This document shows positions 27,517-34,699 of a DNA stretch of 64,000 nt, piece after piece. A model generated the notes under the pieces. That model made no database searches, was not told the DNA's origin, and saw nothing but the letters and a program-made list of their open reading frames with translations. Source of the DNA: Lachnospiraceae bacterium (GTDB lineage Bacteria; Bacillota; Clostridia; Lachnospirales; Lachnospiraceae); contig JAILAD010000020.1 in the NCBI GenBank assembly GCA_024681795.1, positions 62,001 to 126,000 of the forward strand, read 5' to 3'. The translations under genes and the position numbers were made by a program. How positions within the stretch are numbered: the stretch's first letter is position 1; the number at the start of each line of letters is the position of its first letter.

Positions 27517-28764
27517 ATGGATGAACAGGGCAGAATAGAATTTACAAAAGAAATGAAGAAGGATTACCGTATCCTGATTCCGACGATGCTTCCGCGTCAC
27601 TTAAAGATGCTGGCGGCACTCTTAAATGCATACGGTTATCACGCGGAACTATTGGAAAACACGGGAAAGGAAGTCATCGACACGGGATTAAAATACGTTC
27701 ATAACGATGCCTGCTATCCGGCAACGCTGGTAGTCGGACAGTTTATTTCCGCGCTCAACTCCGGGAAATATGATGTGCATAAAACCGCGCTTTTCTTCAC
27801 TCAGACCGGCGGCGGATGCCGTGCATCCAATTATATTTCCTTAATACGAAAGGCACTTGTGAAAGCAGGTTACGGTTATATTCCGGTCATTTCCTTAAAT
27901 TTTGTCGGTCTTGAGAAAAATTCCGGCTTTAAATTAAGTATTCCGATGATGCGGAGAATGTTGTATTCCGTTATTTACGGTGATGTGCTGATGGTACTCT
28001 GCAATCAGGTAAAGGCTCATGAAGTGCATAAAGGCGAAGCGGAAGCCATGGCGGATAAGTGGACGAAGCTGTGCGTGGAACAGTTAAAGAAGCCCGGGAT
28101 TTTGCCGTATTCGAAAATCAAAAATACATATGTTGACATTATTCGTGATTATAAAACCATCGAGCTTGACGGAATCGAAAAAGTCAAGGTCGGGATTGTG
28201 GGCGAGATTTACGTGAAATTCTCTCCGCTGGCAAACCGCTTTTTGGAAAATTATCTGATTGAAGAAGGTGCGGAACCGAATATGGCCGGGCTTATGGATT
28301 TTGCCCTTTTCTATATTTACGGGCGTGTCCTGGAATATGACATGTACCGGATTCACAAAAAGAGCATCGGCATTCTGCGCCTTGCGTATAAGATTTTTGT
28401 CCAAAAGCAGCAGGATATTATCGATGCCATCCATAAAGAGAGCGATTTCGATGCGCCGACACCCTTTGCCCACACCGTTGCTTTAGCGAAACCCTATGTC
28501 AATTACGGGGTAAAAATGGGAGAAGGGTGGCTTTTGGTTGCCGAGATGGTGGAGCATATCGACCGGGGCACCAATAATATTATTATCACCCAGCCCTTCG
28601 GATGCCTGCCAAACCACATTGTTGGAAAAGGAGTCATGAAGGTTGTAAAGGAACGGAATCCGGGCGTGAATTTAATTGCGATTGATTACGATGCTTCGGC
28701 AAGTGAAATCAACCAGCAAAACAGAATCAAACTGCTTTTGGCGAATGCGAAGCAGGAGATATAA
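27517..28764 (+). CDS. 2-hydroxyacyl-CoA dehydratase-like (HgdB-related) protein
   Basis: A 415-residue protein related to the dehydratase/DUF2229 half of the large BadF-HgdB proteins. Features seen: ILIPTMLPRHLKMLAALL, NDACYPATLVVGQFISAL and QTGGGCRASNY, with Cys residues that could hold an iron-sulfur cluster, and QPFGCLPNHIVGKGVMK near the C-terminus. In many Clostridia the corresponding segments are one protein of about 1400 residues; here they are split into this gene and the preceding one. The two probably form one complex. Confidence 0.85.
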   Translation: MDEQGRIEFTKEMKKDYRILIPTMLPRHLKMLAALLNAYGYHAELLENTGKEVIDTGLKYVHNDACYPATLVVGQFISALNSGKYDVHKTALFFTQTGGGCRASNYISLIRKALVKAGYGYIPVISLNFVGLEKNSGFKLSIPMMRRMLYSVIYGDVLMVLCNQVKAHEVHKGEAEAMADKWTKLCVEQLKKPGILPYSKIKNTYVDIIRDYKTIELDGIEKVKVGIVGEIYVKFSPLANRFLENYLIEEGAEPNMAGLMDFALFYIYGRVLEYDMYRIHKKSIGILRLAYKIFVQKQQDIIDAIHKESDFDAPTPFAHTVALAKPYVNYGVKMGEGWLLVAEMVEHIDRGTNNIIITQPFGCLPNHIVGKGVMKVVKERNPGVNLIAIDYDASASEINQQNRIKLLLANAKQEI

Positions 28765-28792
28765 AGCGTCAGGCACAGATTGAGGGGGATTT

Positions 28793-29299
28793 ATGACGGA
28801 ACAGATTAACAGGAAATTTTACGAGGCAATTATAAACTTTGAAACAGACAGGGATGCCCGGCAGTATTATTACGAAACCCTCTATTCAAAAACGGGGCGC
28901 ATTCTGTCCGATGGGAGAGAAGAAATCATAAAGAATGTAATTTTACGTGTTTACGGTGTACTTTTTTGTGAGGATTTAGACCTTGCGCCCGGTGCGGAAG
29001 CCGGTTTTGACGAGGTGGAGGCAACGGCGGACAGACTCTATATCGGCGAGGTCGGGTTTGATCCGGATCACTGGTACCGGATGCGCTATCATTTTTCGGT
29101 AATAGATGAAGACAATTTCGTGCGGTTTGCAGCGCTGGTAATTTCGGATTTAAAGGCGGGCGAATTGCATGAGGCAATGAAAGAAGACGGTGACATGCTG
29201 GTTGTCGGAGCTCTCGATCCGCTTTCCATGAGTGAGGATGAGAGAAAGAACCAGCAGATTTATACGGTGAATCTGCCCGGGGAAGGAGGCGCCGTTTGA
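28793..29299 (+). CDS. Unrecognised 168-residue protein
   Basis: I do not recognise this family. It is soluble and acidic, with no signal peptide or Cys motif; its only clear motif is a central patch rich in aromatic residues (FDPDHWYRMRYHFSV). A strong GAGGGGG site precedes the ATG. It lies 28 nt after the HgdB-like gene, and its stop overlaps the TTG start of the response regulator, so it is part of the same operon and translationally coupled to the regulator. A role as sensor or adaptor for the regulator is a guess from position. Confidence 0.75.
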   Translation: MTEQINRKFYEAIINFETDRDARQYYYETLYSKTGRILSDGREEIIKNVILRVYGVLFCEDLDLAPGAEAGFDEVEATADRLYIGEVGFDPDHWYRMRYHFSVIDEDNFVRFAALVISDLKAGELHEAMKEDGDMLVVGALDPLSMSEDERKNQQIYTVNLPGEGGAV

Positions 29300-30096
29300 C
29301 TATTATTCTTGTGGAAAAAGAGAAAAAATCGCTTGTGTCAACCGAAAAAATAATTCGAAGTCTGGAAATGGATGCGGAGATCCTCTGTTTTGACAGCAGT
29401 CCCAAGGCTCTTGCAATTGCCAGAAAGAAACCGATTGATATAGCATTTCTGGATGTTCGTCTTAAAGAAATGGACGGACTGATTCTCGGAAGATATCTGA
29501 AAGCGTTAAACCCGAAAATCAATCTGATTTACCTGACGGATGAGCGTTCGGATGCTTTTGATGCCATGGAAATCCGGGCAAGCGGCTGCATTCTGATGCC
29601 GACGAAAAAAGGGGAAATTCAAAGGGAACTTTCGGAACTTCGAAATGCGCTGGATAAGAAAGGCGACCACACGGTGTTTGCCCATACGTTCGGCAATTTT
29701 GAACTCTTTGTGGACGGAAAACCCGTGGAATTTAAGTATTCCAAGACGAAAGAAATTCTGGCACTTTTAATCAATAACAGGGGTGCACAGACGACCAACG
29801 GGGAAATTATTGCATCACTTTGGGAGGATGACGATTCAAAAACATCGTATCTTTCGAATCTCCGCCAGGATTTGCAGAATACCCTGACCGACCTCGGGAT
29901 CAGTCATATCATCACGAAAATGCGCGGGAGCATGGGAATCGTAAAAGAAGCGATTGAGTGTGACATGTATGACTGGCTGGAGAAAAAGAAAAAGTCCAGA
30001 TATCAGTATCTCGGGGAATATATGAATCAGTACAGCTGGGCGGAATATATTCATGCGGAGCTGGATGAGATCAGTTACGGTCTGGATGACGAGTAA
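29296..30096 (+). CDS. Response regulator with winged-helix output, SARP-like
   Basis: A 266-residue regulator starting at TTG 29296, with GGAAGGAGG 6 nt upstream. Receiver at residues 1-120: the phosphoacceptor is Asp53 in IAFLDVRLKEMDG, but the usual acidic pair at the N-terminus reads VEKEK instead of two Asp, so phosphorylation may be weak. A winged-helix DNA-binding domain of the OmpR/SARP type follows (FGNFELFVDGKPVEF ... KTKEILALLINNRG ... SLWEDD), then a helical region of about 40 residues recalling a truncated BTAD. No kinase is nearby. Confidence 0.82.
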   Translation: MTIILVEKEKKSLVSTEKIIRSLEMDAEILCFDSSPKALAIARKKPIDIAFLDVRLKEMDGLILGRYLKALNPKINLIYLTDERSDAFDAMEIRASGCILMPTKKGEIQRELSELRNALDKKGDHTVFAHTFGNFELFVDGKPVEFKYSKTKEILALLINNRGAQTTNGEIIASLWEDDDSKTSYLSNLRQDLQNTLTDLGISHIITKMRGSMGIVKEAIECDMYDWLEKKKKSRYQYLGEYMNQYSWAEYIHAELDEISYGLDDE

Positions 30097-30170
30097 ATGA
30101 AAAATCGCGGAACGAAGGTAATTGTAAAGAGATAAAGATAAAGTAAAAAGGTAAAGTATAAAGATAAAAA

Positions 30171-30201
30171 GAAAAACACCGGCGGAGTGCCGGTGTTTTT
30201 C
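30171..30201. terminator. Bidirectional terminator
   Basis: AAAAACACCGGC pairs with GCCGGTGTTTTT over GGAGT. It serves the regulator gene on the plus strand and the small-peptide gene on the minus strand. Confidence 0.9.
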
Positions 30202-30266
30202 AAGTCGCATTGGATTATATGTATGAAGAAGGAAATTCTTATCGGTTATTGTATGCCGCAAGTTTC

Positions 30267-30491
30267 CTAATAATGGCTTTCTCTTAAATCGTAAGATATA
30301 CTGTTACTGATTGCCGGATAGAAGAAAGTCGAATCGTTGTCGGGATATAAAACTGCGTCATCATTTTTATAATTTGTGTCATTAATGCCGGCTGCACTGA
30401 CGGGTACTGATGACATCATGAAAACGGATGTTCCGAAAACGGCCATTGCACTGATGATGAATAAGTTTAAGGTGTTTATGTTATTCTTCAA
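30267..30491 (-). CDS. Small secreted peptide precursor, 74 residues
   Basis: Reading leftward, TTG at 30491 follows a GGGGAG site at about 9 nt. The product has a signal peptide (LNLFIISAMAVFGTSVFMM, cleavage near VSAA) and a mature part of about 40 residues rich in Asp, Asn, Tyr and Ser, without Cys. No known bacteriocin or pheromone motif is visible and no processing or export gene is adjacent. A shadow ORF on the other strand is less plausible as it lacks a start site. Confidence 0.55.
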   Translation of the reverse strand: MKNNINTLNLFIISAMAVFGTSVFMMSSVPVSAAGINDTNYKNDDAVLYPDNDSTFFYPAISNSISYDLRESHY

Positions 30492-30736
30492 AATTCAGCT
30501 CTCCCCGTTATCCGTAGTTTTTCAAATCGTTATTTGTAAAGCGTTTTGTAAAGTGTGTTTTGTGATTTGTTGAATACATCCTATCACAGGGTATGTCACA
30601 GAACTGTCATACGGTTGTTTTGTGAAATTTTGTAATCTTCGGCTGATTTGGTATAATTGGGGTAATGTGTTTTTCCGGCTGTGATTTTATAAAAAGCCAT
30701 AGCGTGTGAGGAAGATCGATAACGGAGGAATTAACG

Positions 30737-32038
30737 ATGAATGATTACGTTCTTTTGATCAATTTAAAAAAAGTGCCGTATGAGGGTGAATTATACGCAG
30801 GAAAATATACTTTTTCGAGGGGAAATTACGGAATTGAAATATATGAGGACGGGGTCTGCGTACATAAGTATTTGAAAACGTATGCGGATTCCTGGACTTT
30901 TGAAAAAATCGGTACGGATTTGCATGATGCATTAAGAAAGGCGCATCTTCTTTATGCGCTGTGCGTCGGGAAGGGACTGACGGTCACGGAGTACAGGGTT
31001 TTACGAAACGGCAGATTGCTTCGGGCTGTCAACGGTCAGACATCGCCGGTTTTCCCGTTTGTATTTTCGACACTTGCCGGCAGGGATTTACTTTGTGAGT
31101 CTGCAGATGTCAGTTTTAACGGAGTGTTCAAAAATAAAGCAATTATGAATTATTTTACGTCCGGTACCAGAACGGACTTAAGGCTTGATAAGAGAGCGGT
31201 TGCGGTATATTCGTTTCTGCAGGGGCGAAGCCGTGAATTTGAGTCGGACCGTTTCATCAATTACTGGACAGCCATTAATTCGATTTACGGATATCTGAAT
31301 GAGAGACATAATGAAATAGTGGAAAAGAAAACGGAGGAACTGAGGGAAGAGTGGCTTACGGAGTTTGCCGTAACCCGAAGTGAGTTGAAGGAATTTTATA
31401 CCCCGTATGGGGATACCGCCTACGATTGGAAGAAACTGGGCATGCTTTCGCAGATTATTAAGAAAAAAAGCGGAATCCGCTATAAGGGAAATTGCAGAGA
31501 TATGTCGGCAGCGTGGGAGGAAATCGAGAAAGAATTTGCGGATCCTTACAAGGAATTTGCGGTCAAATATTTTGATTCGGAAGGAAAAATGAGGTTTCAT
31601 TTCAGAAGATTGTATGATCTGGCAAGAGATAATAAGCCTTTGGAACAAAAGGAGTTTACCGGTGAAAACGAAAAAAAGGCATATGAAAAAATGACGGAAT
31701 GGTCGGATAAGGTCGGATGCCCGCTGTATCTGTTTTTGTCAATGTACAAACCGTATTATCAGAGAAATCATTATATACACGGAAGCGAAGTAAGTGTACT
31801 GATTTCGGACACGTACAATCTGCATATGCTTTCCTGCCTGAATTATTTTATGGATCAGCTGTTAAGTGAATATGTTCCGTATCTTTTTGATGACGGCGAG
31901 ATGAATCAATTATTGAGTGAGGCGCATCAAATTATTTATTCAAGACGTAAGGGAGAAATGAAAAAAGAAGCGAAAGCGGCGGAAAAGATAGCAAAGAAAG
32001 ATAATTCCGCGTTATGGCTGAACGGAAAAAGCTTGTAG
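30737..32038 (+). CDS. Unrecognised protein with HEPN-like helical features
   Basis: A 433-residue soluble protein without a recognised family match. Residues 1-165 are mixed beta and helix. In the middle and C-terminal part, RFINYWTAINSIYGYL (about 175) and, much later, RNHYIHGSEVSVL (about 350) resemble the two helices of Apea-type HEPN domains, where an Arg-x4-His followed by Gly forms the RNase centre. The last 25 residues are Lys/Glu-rich. The match is by eye and weak. It has its own possible promoter with TATAAT at 30652-30657 and an AACGGAGG site. The next gene is a NUDIX hydrolase behind two palindromic repeats. Confidence 0.6.
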   Translation: MNDYVLLINLKKVPYEGELYAGKYTFSRGNYGIEIYEDGVCVHKYLKTYADSWTFEKIGTDLHDALRKAHLLYALCVGKGLTVTEYRVLRNGRLLRAVNGQTSPVFPFVFSTLAGRDLLCESADVSFNGVFKNKAIMNYFTSGTRTDLRLDKRAVAVYSFLQGRSREFESDRFINYWTAINSIYGYLNERHNEIVEKKTEELREEWLTEFAVTRSELKEFYTPYGDTAYDWKKLGMLSQIIKKKSGIRYKGNCRDMSAAWEEIEKEFADPYKEFAVKYFDSEGKMRFHFRRLYDLARDNKPLEQKEFTGENEKKAYEKMTEWSDKVGCPLYLFLSMYKPYYQRNHYIHGSEVSVLISDTYNLHMLSCLNYFMDQLLSEYVPYLFDDGEMNQLLSEAHQIIYSRRKGEMKKEAKAAEKIAKKDNSALWLNGKSL

Positions 32039-32042
32039 TCCC

Positions 32043-32079
32043 GGGGACAGTCCCTCTCGGGTACAGCGGGGACAGTCCC
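32043..32079. repeat. GGGGACAGTCCC repeat pair
   Basis: Two copies, starting at 32043 and 32068 (25-nt period), between the stop codon at 32038 and the NUDIX gene. Confidence 0.85.
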
Positions 32080-32112
32080 TTTTGAAATAAAGAGAAAGGA
32101 ATAAAGAGAATT

Positions 32113-32703
32113 ATGGAAAACAAATATGATAAACTTGAATGGGAAGAAATCAGTACGGAGCATATCGTTCAGGACGAATGGATTGATTTCAGGAGGTCGG
32201 CATTCCGCTTCCCGGACGGGAGTATCTTTGCGCCGTACTATACTTACAGCAGAAGAAATTATGTAGTAATTGTGGCATCTGATACAGAGGGAAATTACCT
32301 GATGGTCAGACAGTTCCGCCAGGGAATCAGAAGGGTTACAATTGAATTTCCTGCCGGAGGTATTGAAAGAAAAGATGGTAAACAGTACGGAGGAGAGGAT
32401 GATTTGTCGACCGAAGATGCGCTTGAGGCCGCAAAAAGAGAACTCAGGGAAGAAACCGGATATGAATCCGATGAATGGTCTCACCTGCTGACCCTGCCCT
32501 CCAACGCAACCATTGCCGATAATTATGCGCATCTTTTCGTTGCAAGAAACTGCAGGAAGGTTTCAGATCAGTCATTGGATGAGATGGAATTTTTAAATGT
32601 TGAAAAACTGACCGGAGATGAAATAGAAGAATTAATTGAAAAGGGCGATTTTCCGCAGGCCATGCATATTACGGCGTGGTTGTTATCGCTTAGAAAAAAA
32701 TGA
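32113..32703 (+). CDS. NUDIX hydrolase, ADP-ribose pyrophosphatase type
   Basis: A 196-residue NUDIX protein. The box is intact (EFPAGGIE at about 78-85, then AAKRELREETGY at 106-117) with a 12-residue insertion between the two parts. The dimer-type N-terminus and EFPAGG are those of ADP-ribose/nucleoside-diphosphate sugar pyrophosphatases, which split ADP-ribose into AMP and ribose phosphate. No strong ribosome binding site: AAAGAGAATT only. It is flanked on both sides by the palindromic repeat. Given the NAD-related genes at 37.7-39.3 kb, ADP-ribose is a reasonable but unproven substrate. Confidence 0.88.
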   Translation: MENKYDKLEWEEISTEHIVQDEWIDFRRSAFRFPDGSIFAPYYTYSRRNYVVIVASDTEGNYLMVRQFRQGIRRVTIEFPAGGIERKDGKQYGGEDDLSTEDALEAAKRELREETGYESDEWSHLLTLPSNATIADNYAHLFVARNCRKVSDQSLDEMEFLNVEKLTGDEIEELIEKGDFPQAMHITAWLLSLRKK

Positions 32704-32788
32704 TTCCTATTTTTTGGATATATTTAATTCCATTAACAAGTTGTCGGGAAAACCGGCAACTTTTTTTGTTGGAACAGTGAGTGTAACA

Positions 32789-32825
32789 GGGACAGTCCCC
32801 GGCGGAATCACTGGGGACTGTCCCC
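32789..32825. repeat. GGGGACAGTCCCC repeat pair
   Basis: Copies start at 32789 (A centre) and 32813 (T centre), 24-nt period, directly before the ribosome binding site of the next gene. Confidence 0.85.
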
Positions 32826-32851
32826 AGGGAAAATAGTAGAGGAGGATGGAA

Positions 32852-33535
32852 ATGGAAGAAAAAATGGAATATGGTCAGTGTGTTTATCTTTTTCCGGTAT
32901 TGAATGCGAAGCCGATTATTTTTATTCCCAAATATTACGGTTGGGAAAAGAAGGCTGCCAAGGCCAAAATTCAGGTATTTGAAAATGAAATCAACTGTAA
33001 TCTCGGGACAAAGTTGCTCTTTCTGAACGATGACGGAATTACTGCAATGAAAATACCATTTAAGAAGAGGGAAGCCGGTTATGTCTGCGATCTTATCAGC
33101 TTTTTCAGAAAAAAGTGTATTCCGTTTGAGCGAGGGCAGGGAATTTACTGCGATGGTGAAAAATGGACACAAAAAGATTCATCCAGTGAGGTCATATTTA
33201 ACGATTACGGAATGATTGAATATTCTGTAAGTCCGTATTGGGGAAATCAGTTTGAACTGCAGCTTGTAAATAGCGATTACTGGCTTGAAGCGGGTGGAAA
33301 AAAGATTAAAACATTCCGGATAAATTATTGCAAACAGGAAAAGAGAGAGGTAATAGAGAATTGGTTTCAGGAACTCTTTAAGAAAAAAAAGAAAATAAAT
33401 CTTCGCGTCGTAGACAGGATGCTTCGTGAGGTACAGGAAAAACCTTGTCCTGCTTGGAATTGTCTGTTTTATGTAGAAAAAGAGAAGGGTACTTTTGATT
33501 GGTGCTATTATCCTGATTTATTTAAGAATTCATAA
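32852..33535 (+). CDS. Unrecognised 227-residue protein
   Basis: I do not recognise this family. ATG 32852 is chosen because GGAGG lies 6 nt upstream; the ATG at 32846 overlaps that site. The product is soluble, aromatic-rich and basic in its last third (KKKKKINLRVVDR), with four Cys that form no clear motif in the C-terminal third. No signal peptide or membrane segment. It sits between two palindrome clusters and close to another orphan gene (33703), so its transcription unit is unclear. Confidence 0.7.
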   Translation: MEEKMEYGQCVYLFPVLNAKPIIFIPKYYGWEKKAAKAKIQVFENEINCNLGTKLLFLNDDGITAMKIPFKKREAGYVCDLISFFRKKCIPFERGQGIYCDGEKWTQKDSSSEVIFNDYGMIEYSVSPYWGNQFELQLVNSDYWLEAGGKKIKTFRINYCKQEKREVIENWFQELFKKKKKINLRVVDRMLREVQEKPCPAWNCLFYVEKEKGTFDWCYYPDLFKNS

Positions 33536-33615
33536 TGGCGTACACGGGTGTTTTCCCCGATTCGAAGGGTATGATACAATAATCGAGGAGAAACCGGATA
33601 ACAAAAGGGAACAAA

Positions 33616-33677
33616 GGGACAGTCCCCGTTGCAGCTATTGGGGACAGTCCCCGTTACAGCACAGAGGGACAGTCCCC
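33616..33677. repeat. GGGGACAGTCCCC repeat cluster, 3 copies
   Basis: Copies start at 33616, 33640 and 33666 (24- and 26-nt steps), all with A centres, between two unrecognised genes. Confidence 0.9.
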
Positions 33678-33702
33678 ACATAAACAAAAAGGCGGAAAAA
33701 AA

Positions 33703-34611
33703 ATGAGTAATTATTCTTTTCAGGAACTGACAGATTTGCAGGTAAGCTTATTAAAGGAGGCAAGAAGCCTGCTGGTTTCATCTTTAGAGAAGAAAACGGA
33801 GCTTCTGGATTTAGAAATAAAAAACAATTCACGAGGCGGCTGCGGAATAGAAAGCAGTACCAATGACCGCAGAATGTACGTATGGATTGAATGCCGGTAT
33901 AAAGGTAAAGAATATAATATCACCCTTTTTCAAAGTGAAATCGATCCGAATTCCGGGAATGCGCATACTCAAATCGGGAAAGTGATGTTTGTAAAAGGAT
34001 ATGTTCAAAATAAGCGGACTCCGACTTCACCGAATGTGATATTAAGCCGGGTTAATATGAAAAAAGGCGGCAAAACAGAGTATCTGTCCGATGAGAATCA
34101 GACACTGTTAATGTTCAACAGTTATAAATGGGAAAATCCGCTCAATTATTTTGAAAACAAGGAAAAAGAAAGATTATCAAACGGTAAATGGATTACGGTT
34201 GATGATGTTTTTCAAGAAGGTTTTGTCGATGAGATTACGGATGCATTTATAAAATTTATGAAGCAGGACAGACAGAATGTTCCGATCACATATCTTGAAT
34301 ATGCTGCGCTGAACGGGTTTACGGATGAAATGTGGGATTCGACGGCGGAGAAATATTACAATAAACTTGCAAGTCTTCTGAACCGGATTTCCGTTATGTC
34401 ACAGGAGGAAATGGACCGTTTAACCGGACCGGATGAGGATATTACAGAATTTGAATTGGATGAAATGATGGATTTTTATGTAAAAAATAACAGAGTATCG
34501 GCTGAAGTTGCAGAACAACTGATTCGTCTGATGGAGGATGAGATTTATCAGTTGGGTGCGGAATACGGATTTTTAGAGGATATCATTCTGGAGTTGTTTT
34601 ACGGAAATTGA
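33703..34611 (+). CDS. Unrecognised 302-residue protein
   Basis: I do not recognise this family. The N-terminal 160 residues are predicted beta-rich with GGCGIESSTNDRRMYVW. The C-terminal half is helical and acidic (EEMDRLTGPDEDITEFELDEMM). No signal peptide, membrane segment or catalytic motif is apparent. AAAAAGGCGG precedes the ATG. It ends 88 nt before the sigma-like/WYL gene without a terminator, so the two could be co-transcribed. Confidence 0.7.
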   Translation: MSNYSFQELTDLQVSLLKEARSLLVSSLEKKTELLDLEIKNNSRGGCGIESSTNDRRMYVWIECRYKGKEYNITLFQSEIDPNSGNAHTQIGKVMFVKGYVQNKRTPTSPNVILSRVNMKKGGKTEYLSDENQTLLMFNSYKWENPLNYFENKEKERLSNGKWITVDDVFQEGFVDEITDAFIKFMKQDRQNVPITYLEYAALNGFTDEMWDSTAEKYYNKLASLLNRISVMSQEEMDRLTGPDEDITEFELDEMMDFYVKNNRVSAEVAEQLIRLMEDEIYQLGAEYGFLEDIILELFYGN

Positions 34612-34699
34612 TGTTTTCCGGGAGATTCAACGGTTTTGAAAAATCCGGATGATGAAACCTGCGTGATTTGGGCAAACGGATTTCGGAAAGGGGCGAATT

